Numbered from the stretch's first letter, positions 1-5,778 are shown. The stretch: DNA of 6,570 bases from Candidatus Hydrogenedentota bacterium (GCA_003552765.1 PUOI01000170.1:1-6570), one strand, 5' to 3'. Program-made: numbers and translations. The notes: generated from the letters alone by a model not told the origin.

Positions 1-926
1 GCGCATACCAGCGCCAGCAGGCTCGATCGCGGCAAGTGAAAGTTGGTCAGCAGCAAATCAACGCCCTGGAACGTGTAGGGCGGATAGATGTAGCAGTTCG
101 TCACTCCGCCTCCAGCGCGGAACCGGCCCCCGGGGCAGCACGTCTCCAAGACGCGCGTGGTCGTGGTCCCAACGGCCAGTACGCGTCCCCCATGTTCGCG
201 CACCGCGTTGAGCTGCGAGGCGGTTTCCTCGGAGAACGCGAAATCCTCTCCCTCCACCGCGTGTTCGGCCAAGTCGCCGCTCTGGATTGGCCGGAAGGTG
301 CCGTAGCCCACATGGAGGGTGACCCGCGCCGTTTCGACGCCCTTGTCCGACAACGCCTCGAAGACGCGCCCCGTGAAGTGCAATCCCGCCGTCGGCGCCG
401 CCACCGCACCGGGCTTGTCCGCGTACACCGTCTGATAGCGCCGCAGATCCGACGCGTCTGGCTGTTCGCGCTCGATGTAGGGCGGCAACGGAATCTCGCC
501 GGCTTCTTCCAGGGTCTTGAGCACATCGGATTGGGCGAACCGGACCCTGCGCCTCCCCGAGGGTAGCCGCTCGGCCACGCGGCAGGTGAGCCCCGCCGGC
601 AGCGTGATGTCCGTCCCGGGCTGAACCCGGGACGAGGGGCGCACAAGCGCGTCCCACTCGCCGGGCGCGATTTCCCGGAGCAAGAACACCTCGACCTTGC
701 CGCCGGTGGGTTTCCGGCCGTGGAGCCGGGCGCGAATGACGCGGGTGTCGTTCAACACCGCGCAGTCACCCCGCCGCAGATAGGCGGGCAGATTGTGGAA
801 CACATCGTCGTGAAACTGCCCGGTCTGGCGGTCCACGACGAGGAGACGCGCCTGATCCCGTTCTTCGCAAGGCCGTTGCGCGATAAGATCCTGAGGCAGT
901 GTGTAATCGAGTTCGCTGGTCTTCAT
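1..926 (-). CDS. queA: S-adenosylmethionine:tRNA ribosyltransferase-isomerase QueA (C-terminus cut by window edge)
   Basis: QueA transfers and isomerises the ribosyl part of S-adenosylmethionine onto 7-aminomethyl-7-deazaguanine at tRNA position 34, making epoxyqueuosine; it is cytosolic. The minus-strand frame opens with ATG at 926 (MKTSELDYTLPQDLIAQRP) and stays open for 308 codons to the left edge, with no stop reached. Family blocks appear in the expected order: NDTRVIRARL (about 59-68), PLPPYI (146-151), YQTVYADKPGAVAAPTAGLH (164-183), TLHVGYGTF (203-211), VGTTTTRVLE (252-261) and TNFHLPRSSLLALV (294-307). E. coli QueA is about 356 aa, so roughly 40-50 C-terminal residues are missing. 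No Shine-Dalgarno precedes the ATG, and a -10-like element lies so close that the mRNA may be leaderless. It is transcribed divergently from the sugar operon. The family call is very secure; the gene is intact as far as it can be seen. Confidence 0.97.
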   Translation of the reverse strand, partial: MKTSELDYTLPQDLIAQRPCEERDQARLLVVDRQTGQFHDDVFHNLPAYLRRGDCAVLNDTRVIRARLHGRKPTGGKVEVFLLREIAPGEWDALVRPSSRVQPGTDITLPAGLTCRVAERLPSGRRRVRFAQSDVLKTLEEAGEIPLPPYIEREQPDASDLRRYQTVYADKPGAVAAPTAGLHFTGRVFEALSDKGVETARVTLHVGYGTFRPIQSGDLAEHAVEGEDFAFSEETASQLNAVREHGGRVLAVGTTTTRVLETCCPGGRFRAGGGVTNCYIYPPYTFQGVDLLLTNFHLPRSSLLALVC

Positions 927-932
927 GGCGCA

Positions 933-941
933 ACTGTAGCA
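933..941 (-). promoter_or_regulatory. Extended -10 element of a possible leaderless queA promoter
   Basis: Read on the minus strand this is TGCTACAGT, a TGn-extended -10 hexamer (TACAGT, 933-938). If it acts as a sigma70 -10, the start site falls at about position 926, which is the A of the queA ATG. I see no convincing -35 upstream; extended -10 promoters can tolerate that. There is also no Shine-Dalgarno between here and the ATG, which fits a leaderless message. This is inference from motif and spacing only. Confidence 0.4.
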
Positions 942-1008
942 GGAGAGGGAGCCGCACCGCCAGCCGCAGAGACGTTCCCCTCCAGGACGACTTGTTGCGA
1001 AACAGAAT

Positions 1009-1038
1009 TTGCGGTTGTGAGCGCCTTGCCAGTACAAT
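1009..1038 (+). promoter_or_regulatory. Candidate sigma70 promoter of the sugar-modification operon
   Basis: A good -10 hexamer, TACAAT (1033-1038), is preceded by a weak -35, TTGCGG (1009-1014), with an 18-nt spacer. The predicted start is near 1045, giving a leader of about 113 nt before the oxidoreductase ATG at 1158. The -10 matches consensus at five of six bases and the -35 at three of six, so the call rests mainly on the -10 and its position in the divergent intergenic region. Confidence 0.4.
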
Positions 1039-1040
1039 CG

Positions 1041-1118
1041 CCGCGCCTGGACTCCGCTAGCGAAGGCGCGGGGGAGATTAGGAATGCAAACGCGCGGCCC
1101 CGTGGGGCTGGCCGCGCG
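1041..1118 (+). other. Structured leader: two strong GC-rich hairpins
   Basis: Hairpin 1 pairs CCGCGCC (1041-1047) with GGCGCGG (1065-1071), a perfect 7-bp stem whose loop contains the palindrome CGCTAGCG (1055-1062). Hairpin 2 pairs CGCGCGGCC (1091-1099) with GGCCGCGCG (1110-1118), a perfect 9-bp stem. Part of it can refold as GCCCC-GT-GGGGC (1097-1108). Both lie between the candidate promoter and the ribosome binding site of the oxidoreductase. Neither has a following U-run, so they do not look like intrinsic terminators. They could stabilise the 5' end, bind a protein or control translation. I do not recognise a known riboswitch class. Confidence 0.45.
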
Positions 1119-1157
1119 GCCATGGGGCAATCGATAGATAAGGAGTGTGTGGCGCTC

Positions 1158-2162
1158 ATGATACGAGCAGGATTGATCGGTTACGGCTATTGGGGACCCA
1201 ACCTTGCCCGCAACCTGAATGCGCACGAGGATTGCGTCTTGGCCCGTGTGAACGATATGAGTGAAAAACGGCGCAAACTGGCGGCCCAGACGTTCCCCGC
1301 AGTGGAAGTTGTTGCGGATGCCGCTGCAATCACTCAGGCCACGGACATCGATCTCGTGGTCATCGCCACCCCGGTGTTCACGCATCACGATTTCGCCAAG
1401 GCGGCGCTGCTCAACGGCAAGCACGTGTGGGTCGAGAAGCCGATGACCTCGAATCTTGACCAGGCCAAGGAGTTGGTGGACATCGCCGCGGAGCGGGGTC
1501 TGACCATCATGGTGGACCACACGTTCCTCTTCACCGGCGCGGTGGAGACGATGCGGGAGGTGATTGACAACGGTGAGCTGGGAGACCCCTATTACTTCGA
1601 CTCGGTGCGGATCAATTTGGGCATATTCCAGCACGACATCAACGTAATCTGGGACCTCGCGCCGCACGATTTCTCCATTATGGACCACCTCATCGGACCG
1701 AATGCACGCGGCGTTTCCGCCCATGGCTGCGACCACTTCGGCACCGGCCTGGTGGACATGGCCTATGTCAGCGTGTTCTACGATAACAACCTCATGGCCC
1801 ATTTCCACTTGAATTGGCTTTCGCCCGTCAAGATCCGGCGCACCATCATCGGCGGCTCGAAAAGGATGCTGGTGTGGGACGACCTCAACATGGACGAACG
1901 GGTCAAGATATACGACAAGGGCATGGAGGTGACCACGCAGGAGGGTATGTACCGGGTGCTGGCCACGCCGCGTATCGGCGAAATGCGAGCGCCCATCGTG
2001 CCTAACACGGAGGCCTTGAGCGCCGAGGTGGATTATTTCATGCGGTGCTTGAACGAGGGGAAACAGCCTTTCAACGACGGTCAAGCCGGGCTCCGCATCG
2101 TTTCGCTGCTGGAGGCCACGGATCACTCGCTCAAGCACGGCGGGAAACAAATCACGCTTTAG
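1158..2162 (+). CDS. Gfo/Idh/MocA-family NAD(P)-dependent oxidoreductase, WlbA/WbpB-like
   Basis: The product is a 334-aa cytosolic dehydrogenase of the Gfo/Idh/MocA family, whose members oxidise or reduce a sugar hydroxyl using NAD(P). The N-terminal Rossmann fold shows GLIGYGYWG (5-13). The family's EKP motif follows (VEKPM, 92-96). The C-terminal substrate domain has WDLAPHDFSIMDHLIG (165-180), typical of the branch that makes 3-keto nucleotide sugars for amino-sugar synthesis (WlbA, WbpB). The frame is open upstream to about 720, but that stretch overlaps queA. I chose the ATG at 1158 because the protein then starts just before the Rossmann strand; AAGGAG (1140-1145) lies 12 nt upstream, slightly far. 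An in-frame ATG at 1122 would add 12 unconvincing residues. The acetyltransferase at 3188 supports a role in N-acylated sugar synthesis. The exact substrate is unknown; UDP- or dTDP-linked sugars are plausible. Confidence 0.88.
   Translation: MIRAGLIGYGYWGPNLARNLNAHEDCVLARVNDMSEKRRKLAAQTFPAVEVVADAAAITQATDIDLVVIATPVFTHHDFAKAALLNGKHVWVEKPMTSNLDQAKELVDIAAERGLTIMVDHTFLFTGAVETMREVIDNGELGDPYYFDSVRINLGIFQHDINVIWDLAPHDFSIMDHLIGPNARGVSAHGCDHFGTGLVDMAYVSVFYDNNLMAHFHLNWLSPVKIRRTIIGGSKRMLVWDDLNMDERVKIYDKGMEVTTQEGMYRVLATPRIGEMRAPIVPNTEALSAEVDYFMRCLNEGKQPFNDGQAGLRIVSLLEATDHSLKHGGKQITL
2150..2162 (+). repeat. 13-bp direct repeat, copy 1 (3' end of the oxidoreductase gene)
   Basis: AATCACGCTTTAG encodes the last residues (ITL) and the stop codon of the oxidoreductase. 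The identical 13 bases recur at 3138-3150, just after the methyltransferase gene and before the acetyltransferase. The two copies bracket a 975-bp segment that holds only the methyltransferase and its upstream spacer. Confidence 0.7.
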
Positions 2163-2260
2163 ACCGAATAGATGCCACGTCGAGGAGCCCGCGCGCTTTT
2201 GGCTTGTGCGCCCGCCATGGTGCATTGGGGCTTGGCATAAATGCGAAGGGATATTGGGGC

Positions 2261-3124
2261 TTGTATCTAGCAAAACAAACAGCACGCCGCTTTGTTCGCG
2301 ATCTCCAGATACGTCTGGGAAGACGCAGGCTTCCAGCGTTGAGACAACAAAACGCGGTTTGTGGCAAGATAGCGGATGTCCTGGAAGGCGCGTTCGCGGG
2401 CGCCGTAACGCCGGAAGAACAGAAATGGGTAACAAACATTGAAGCCATCCGGCGCCGTTTAGACCGTTGCCGCGAAAAACTCTATCTGGAAGATTTTGGG
2501 GCAAGAACCGCTGATGCCGCCCTAACCGAAGAGGACATGCGCCAAGGGGCTACAATCGAAAAGGAAGTCCGCGTCCATAATAGGGCCAGCAAAGAAAAGT
2601 TCTGGGCGTTGCTGCTCTTTCGGCTGATTCGGGAATTCCAGCCGAATACGTGCTTGGAGTTGGGGACCTGTTTAGGGATCTCCGCCGCGTATCATGGAGC
2701 GGCGCTTAAGCTCAATGGCGCGGGTAAACTCGTTACGTTGGAGGGTTCCGAATCCCTGACGGCGCATTCCAAGTCGAATCTTGCGGAATTGGAACTTGAC
2801 AATGTCGAGGTCGTGTGCGGGCGTTTCGTGGACACGCTTCCTGATGTGCTGACCACATGCGGCCCAGTTGACTATGCGTTTGTAGACGGCCATCATGCGG
2901 AACAACCCACAGTCGATTATTTCCAGATGATTGCGGAGCATGCCGCAGAGTTTTCTATATTCGTATTCGATGACATCTCATGGTCAGACGGAATGCGGAA
3001 AGCCTGGCGCCGAATCACGGAGGATCCCAGGGTCAAAGCCGCCGTCGACCTGCGGACCATAGGAATCTGTGTGCTCCACAACGAAACGGCGGATAAGACC
3101 TGTTTCCGCGTCCCCCTATATTAG
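2261..3124 (+). CDS. Class I SAM-dependent methyltransferase (O-methyltransferase-like)
   Basis: This enzyme should transfer a methyl group from S-adenosylmethionine to an unknown acceptor; its neighbours suggest a sugar or polysaccharide precursor. From the chosen start it has 287 aa. A helical N-terminal region is followed by ASKEKFWALLLFRLIREFQP (109-128). Then come motif I LELGTCLGIS (132-141), the acidic post-strand-2 motif VTLEGSE (158-164), VDYAFVDGHH (203-212) and IFVFDDISWS (233-242), an order typical of Methyltransf_24-like proteins. The start is uncertain. There is no in-frame ATG in the plausible 5' region; the frame's first ATG (2045) would overlap the oxidoreductase by 118 nt. 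I prefer TTG 2261, with GAAGGG (2245-2250) 10 nt upstream; TTG 2204, 2225 and 2339 are alternatives. Sampled 60-base lines in the gene run about 45-58% G+C, against about 58-62% in neighbours. The 13-bp flanking repeats suggest insertion. Confidence 0.82.
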   Translation: MYLAKQTARRFVRDLQIRLGRRRLPALRQQNAVCGKIADVLEGAFAGAVTPEEQKWVTNIEAIRRRLDRCREKLYLEDFGARTADAALTEEDMRQGATIEKEVRVHNRASKEKFWALLLFRLIREFQPNTCLELGTCLGISAAYHGAALKLNGAGKLVTLEGSESLTAHSKSNLAELELDNVEVVCGRFVDTLPDVLTTCGPVDYAFVDGHHAEQPTVDYFQMIAEHAAEFSIFVFDDISWSDGMRKAWRRITEDPRVKAAVDLRTIGICVLHNETADKTCFRVPLY

Positions 3125-3137
3125 ACGGTATGTACTT

Positions 3138-3150
3138 AATCACGCTTTAG
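3138..3150 (+). repeat. 13-bp direct repeat, copy 2 (relic of the oxidoreductase 3' end)
   Basis: AATCACGCTTTAG here matches 2150-2162 exactly but is not part of an intact gene; read in the matching frame it still spells ITL and a stop. It lies 13 nt after the methyltransferase stop and 37 nt before the acetyltransferase start. If the segment 2163-3150 is removed, the oxidoreductase stop would sit 37 nt before the acetyltransferase GTG, a normal operon spacing. Confidence 0.7.
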
Positions 3151-3187
3151 CCGTCACCCCCCCAACCCCCGGAAGGAACCGTATTTC

Positions 3188-3673
3188 GTGGAGGATTATA
3201 ACCGCATCGCGCCGGACGTCGAACTCGGCGCGGACGTGAAACTGAGCTGTTTTATCAACGCCTACGGCTGCCGCATCGGCTGCCGGACCAAGGTGGGTTC
3301 CTTCGTCGAGATTCAAAAAGGAGTAATTATCGGCGCGGACTGCAAGATATCGAGCCACACCTTTATTTGCGAAGGGGTCGATATTGGCGACGGCTGCATG
3401 GTCGCGCACAATGTGACGTTCATTAACGACAAGTACCCCGCCGCCGTCAACCCGGATGGCACGATGCAAACCGAGGCCGATTGGGAAGTAGTCCCCACGC
3501 GCGTGGGCAAGGGCGTGTCGATAGGCAGCAGCGCCACGATTCTGTGCGGCGTGATTATTGGCGATGGCGCCATGATTGGGGCGGGCAGCGTCGTCACCAA
3601 GGATGTGCCGGCGGGGGAACTCTGGGTCGGCAACCCCGCCCGCTACTTGAAAAAGGTGTCCGAGATTTCCTGA
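3188..3673 (+). CDS. Left-handed beta-helix (hexapeptide-repeat) sugar N-acetyltransferase, WbpD/WlbB/QdtC-like
   Basis: This 161-aa protein matches the small trimeric acyltransferases that transfer acetyl from acetyl-CoA to the amine of a nucleotide-linked amino sugar. Hexapeptide repeats run through most of it, for example IGCRTKVGSFVEI (30-42), VIIGADCKI (47-54) and GVSIGSSATILCGVIIGDG (109-127). The family's insertion loop carries NDKYP (80-84), and the C-terminal signature is GAGSVVTKDVPAG (131-143) with VGNPARYL (147-154). The start is GTG at 3188, supported by GGAAGGA (3171-3177) 10 nt upstream; the length fits the family. It would follow an aminotransferase in the usual pathway, but none is present here. 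It is the last gene of the operon, with a weak hairpin and T-run after it. The family call is firm; the precise sugar is not known. Confidence 0.9.
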   Translation: MEDYNRIAPDVELGADVKLSCFINAYGCRIGCRTKVGSFVEIQKGVIIGADCKISSHTFICEGVDIGDGCMVAHNVTFINDKYPAAVNPDGTMQTEADWEVVPTRVGKGVSIGSSATILCGVIIGDGAMIGAGSVVTKDVPAGELWVGNPARYLKKVSEIS

Positions 3674-3678
3674 GAACT

Positions 3679-3711
3679 CCGGCGTTTCCTTTTCGGCCGG
3701 CGGGATTTTTT
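3679..3711 (+). terminator. Weak candidate Rho-independent terminator after the acetyltransferase
   Basis: CCGGC (3679-3683) can pair with GCCGG (3696-3700) across a 12-nt loop, and a run of six T occurs at 3706-3711. The stem is only 5 bp and five bases separate it from the T-run, so it is a weak example. Its position eight nt past the stop codon is what makes it worth listing. Confidence 0.35.
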
Positions 3712-3738
3712 GATTCCCCGGTCACAGCGTGCTACCAT
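3710..3738 (+). promoter_or_regulatory. Candidate sigma70 promoter for the AI-2E-family permease
   Basis: TTGATT (3710-3715) and TACCAT (3733-3738) are separated by exactly 17 nt, and the -10 has a TGn extension (TGCTACCAT). Each hexamer matches consensus at four of six positions. The predicted start is near 3745, leaving a leader of about 180 nt before the permease ATG at 3924. The extended -10 closely resembles the one facing queA (TGCTACAGT). Confidence 0.45.
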
Positions 3739-3746
3739 GATTTTCC

Positions 3747-3845
3747 ATGCTTAGAACGCTATCGTACCGCCACGACCGGCGGCCCCATGGCCTGGGTTTC
3801 TACATGAATGTATCTCTAGAAACGCAGAGCAGCATGGAAGGATGA
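3747..3845 (+). CDS. Possible 32-aa leader ORF (doubtful)
   Basis: An ATG two nt past the predicted start of the promoter at 3710-3738 opens a 32-codon frame (MLRTLSYRHDRRPHGLGFYM to SSMEG). It would be translated from an essentially leaderless end, as no Shine-Dalgarno can fit. Its stop TGA overlaps the next ATG as ATGA. I recognise no family and see no signal peptide or membrane segment. ORFs of this size are common by chance, so this is listed only because of its placement. Confidence 0.15.
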   Translation: MLRTLSYRHDRRPHGLGFYMNVSLETQSSMEG

Positions 3846-3910
3846 GCCCCATGGACATAGACATCCGGTACAGACAGGCTTTCACACTTATGAAACGCGA
3901 GGCGGGATAA
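3842..3910 (+). CDS. Possible 22-aa small ORF overlapping the previous one by ATGA (doubtful)
   Basis: The frame starts at ATG 3842, inside the stop of the preceding mini-ORF, and ends with TAA at 3908-3910, 13 nt before the permease ATG. An internal in-frame ATG at 3851 (MDIDIRYRQAFTLMKREAG) has a good Shine-Dalgarno, GGAAGGA (3836-3842), 8 nt upstream, and is the better start. No known family is recognisable. It may be a coupled leader peptide or simply noncoding leader. Confidence 0.2.
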   Translation: MSPMDIDIRYRQAFTLMKREAG

Positions 3911-3923
3911 AGGGACGGATGGA

Positions 3924-5006
3924 ATGGTCGAAATTGTCCGGGAATGGTATCACCGCCACCTAACAAACCCGCAAGTCGTCATCCTCGCGCTGCTGCTGCT
4001 GTTCGGGTTCCTGGCCGTCTACTTCTTTGGCCGGGTCCTGACCCCCCTCCTTGTCAGCCTTGTGATCGCATATCTCTTGGAAGGTATAGTGGCCTACTTG
4101 CAGCGATTGGGCGCGCCCCGGTTGCCGGCCGTGGTCATTGTGTTCTTTGCTTTCTTAACGGTGCTCGTGCTGGTTTTGCTCGGGCTCATCCCCATGCTCA
4201 CGCGGCAGGTGATTCAGCTCGTGCGCGAACTGCCTGGCATGATCTCTCAAGGGCAGCAGATGCTGCTTGAGCTTCCCGAACGCTATCCGCAAATTGTCTC
4301 CGAGGAATTCGTTCGGGAGATCATAAGCACCATACGCAGCCAAGTGACGCCGCTCGGACAACGCGTGATGACGACCTCGATCGCGTACATGTTCCATCTC
4401 GTTAGTCTCTTGGTGTATACGATCATCGTGCCGCTTTCCGTCTTCTTCCTGCTCAAGGACAAGGACGTCATTCTGAACTGGTTCTTGCGCTTTATGCCGC
4501 AAGAACGGGCGCTCGCCAACGAAGTGTGGGAGCAGGTCAATTACAAGATCGGCCGCTATGTTCGCGGCAAATGCGCCGAGATCATCATCGTGTGGTCCGT
4601 GACATTTGTCGTATTCACCATGTTTGGGATGAACTACGCCATGCTGCTGTCCTTTGGCGTGGGCTTGTCCGTTATCGTGCCCTACATTGGCGCCGCCGTC
4701 CTCACCATCCCCATCGCCCTCGTGGCCTATTTCCAATGGGGGTGGGGAAGCGAATTCGTGTATGTGCTTATCGCATACGGCGTCATCCAGTTCCTCGACG
4801 GAAACCTGCTGGCGACCCTGCTGTTCAGCGAGGTTGTCAATATGCACCCCATCGCCGTCATCGCCGCCATCTTCGTGTTCGGCGGCTATTGGGGGTTGTG
4901 GGGCGTGTTCTTCGCCATCCCCCTCGCCACCCTGGTGCAAGCCGTCATCGAATCCTGGCCCCGCCAGCAGCCGCAACCGGCGCTCCCAGATAACCCCAAA
5001 GAGTAA
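3924..5006 (+). CDS. AI-2E transporter-family (PerM/YdiK-like) membrane permease
   Basis: This 360-aa inner-membrane protein has the layout of the AI-2E transporter family (PF01594). Hydrophobic segments lie at about 17-36, 38-58, 67-92, 155-178, 217-240, 243-270, 278-300 and 308-345. The large polar loop at 93-154 between segments 3 and 4 is typical. Conserved features are VPYIGA (252-257) and the C-terminal block LDGNLLATLL (291-300) through MHPIAVIAAIFVFGGYWGLW (307-326). The family name comes from E. coli TqsA, an AI-2 exporter; many members instead move ions or unknown small molecules, so the substrate cannot be named. The ATG at 3924 has AAGGGA (3910-3915) 8 nt upstream. The tail after about 346 (PRQQPQPALPDNPKE) is polar and proline-rich. 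It appears to be transcribed alone, with lexA following from its own promoter. Confidence 0.9.
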   Translation: MVEIVREWYHRHLTNPQVVILALLLLFGFLAVYFFGRVLTPLLVSLVIAYLLEGIVAYLQRLGAPRLPAVVIVFFAFLTVLVLVLLGLIPMLTRQVIQLVRELPGMISQGQQMLLELPERYPQIVSEEFVREIISTIRSQVTPLGQRVMTTSIAYMFHLVSLLVYTIIVPLSVFFLLKDKDVILNWFLRFMPQERALANEVWEQVNYKIGRYVRGKCAEIIIVWSVTFVVFTMFGMNYAMLLSFGVGLSVIVPYIGAAVLTIPIALVAYFQWGWGSEFVYVLIAYGVIQFLDGNLLATLLFSEVVNMHPIAVIAAIFVFGGYWGLWGVFFAIPLATLVQAVIESWPRQQPQPALPDNPKE

Positions 5007-5054
5007 AGCGCCGGCCGCCCAGCCGCCACACCGCCTTATCCGGCGATGGCCATG

Positions 5055-5084
5055 TTGACAACTCCGGCCTCCCCGTGCTTCAAT
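5055..5084 (+). promoter_or_regulatory. lexA promoter
   Basis: A perfect -35, TTGACA (5055-5060), is followed after 18 nt by TTCAAT (5079-5084), which matches four of six -10 bases. The predicted start site is about 5091, inside the dyad at 5088-5105. Placement 77-106 nt before the lexA ATG, with the operator over the start site, makes this the strongest promoter call in the window. Confidence 0.6.
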
Positions 5085-5087
5085 AGG

Positions 5088-5105
5088 ACTGAACAGGATT
5101 TCAGT
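5088..5105 (+). promoter_or_regulatory. Candidate LexA operator (SOS box) controlling lexA
   Basis: ACTGAACAGGATTTCAGT is an inverted repeat with perfect 6-bp arms (ACTGAA / TTCAGT) and a 6-nt centre. It sits over the predicted lexA start site, the usual place for autorepression. Its outer ACTG-N10-CAGT matches the spacing of the E. coli SOS box. Its inner GAAC-N4-TTTC is one base from the Gram-positive GAAC-N4-GTTC core. The identification is inference from symmetry, location and the gene it precedes. Confidence 0.6.
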
Positions 5106-5146
5106 ATGCGGCGTGACGGACTCACGGCGCATCAACGCGGGAACGC

Positions 5147-5155
5147 GGAGGAAGG
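5147..5155 (+). promoter_or_regulatory. Shine-Dalgarno that fixes the lexA start
   Basis: GGAGGAAGG lies 5 nt before the ATG at 5161, and its GGAGG core 9 nt before. It decides in favour of this ATG over an in-frame GTG at 5113, which would add 16 residues that LexA proteins do not have. Confidence 0.75.
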
Positions 5156-5160
5156 CGGCA

Positions 5161-5778
5161 ATGGCGCGGCCCCTTACAAAACGGCAGGCGGCGATCCTAC
5201 AGTTTATCGCCCAGACCATACAGGACCAGGGGTACCCCCCGACATTGGCGGAGATCGGCGCGCATTTCGGCATCCGCAGCACCAACGGGGTGACGGATCA
5301 TCTCGTCGCGCTGGAACGCAAGGGCTATCTCACCCGGTCGAGCAAGGCGCGCTCCCTGCATGTCACGGAAAAAGGGGTGGCGGACCTCTATGAGGCGGAG
5401 CCCAACACGCTGCCGCTCGTGGGGCGCGTGGCGGCGGGACAACCGCTGTTCGCCGAGGAGAACATCGAAGGCCGGGTCACGGTGGATCCCGCGCACGTGC
5501 GGGAGGGCGCGTTTTGCTTGCGCGTGAACGGCGAAAGCATGGTGGAGGCCGGCATTCTGGACGGGGACCTCATCGTGGTGGATCCGTCGCGCCGGCCGCG
5601 CAAGGGCGATGTGGTCGTGGCGATGGTGGACGATGAAGTGACCGTGAAGCGGTTCTATCCCGAAGGGGCCTGGATTCGGCTTGAACCCGCCAACAGCGCC
5701 ATGCAACCCATTGTCGCGCCCGCGGACACGGTGTCCATCCAAGGCGTCGTCACGGCGTTGCAGCGAAGACTTGTGTAG
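5161..5778 (+). CDS. lexA: LexA repressor / SOS-response autoprotease
   Basis: LexA represses DNA-damage genes and cleaves itself when RecA filaments form. The protein is 205 aa, close to E. coli LexA (202 aa). The N-terminal winged helix-turn-helix covers about 1-70, with PPTLAEIGAHFGIRSTNGVT (26-45) containing the recognition helix. All self-cleavage elements are present: the Ala92-Gly93 bond within VGRVAAGQPL (87-96), the nucleophile Ser126 in NGESM (123-127), and the general base Lys163 in DDEVTVKR (157-164). Recognition-helix residues differ from E. coli: STNGVTDH against SPNAAEEH, so the operator is expected to differ too. The gene has its own promoter and a dyad operator over the start site, implying autoregulation. 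It converges on the P-II gene, with a long hairpin between them. It is intact and the call is secure. Confidence 0.97.
   Translation: MARPLTKRQAAILQFIAQTIQDQGYPPTLAEIGAHFGIRSTNGVTDHLVALERKGYLTRSSKARSLHVTEKGVADLYEAEPNTLPLVGRVAAGQPLFAEENIEGRVTVDPAHVREGAFCLRVNGESMVEAGILDGDLIVVDPSRRPRKGDVVVAMVDDEVTVKRFYPEGAWIRLEPANSAMQPIVAPADTVSIQGVVTALQRRLV

Noticed and set aside
58..657. Two long minus-strand frames overlapping queA
   Set aside because: They are Arg/Gly/Ala-rich shadows of the queA frame, produced by high G+C. QueA motifs are all in the frame starting at 926.
720..1157. N-terminal extension of the oxidoreductase frame back to 720
   Set aside because: It would overlap the queA gene on the other strand, shows no domain, and the family starts right before the Rossmann motif at the 1158 ATG.
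2045..2260. Methyltransferase start at ATG 2045
   Set aside because: It would overlap the oxidoreductase by 118 nt, and the added residues are Arg-rich shadow sequence.
5009..5045. Terminator after the permease (CGCCGG with CCGGCG)
   Set aside because: The stem is 6 bp with a loop of about 25 nt and no T-run, which is too weak to call.
5113..5160. GTG 5113 as the lexA start
   Set aside because: The extra 16 residues are not found in LexA, while ATG 5161 has an excellent Shine-Dalgarno.
4155..5285. A 376-codon open frame on the minus strand across the permease and the lexA 5' region
   Set aside because: It is antisense to a clear membrane-protein gene and rich in His, Asp, Glu and Gly, as expected from the reverse complement of hydrophobic codons. 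It has no recognisable domain.
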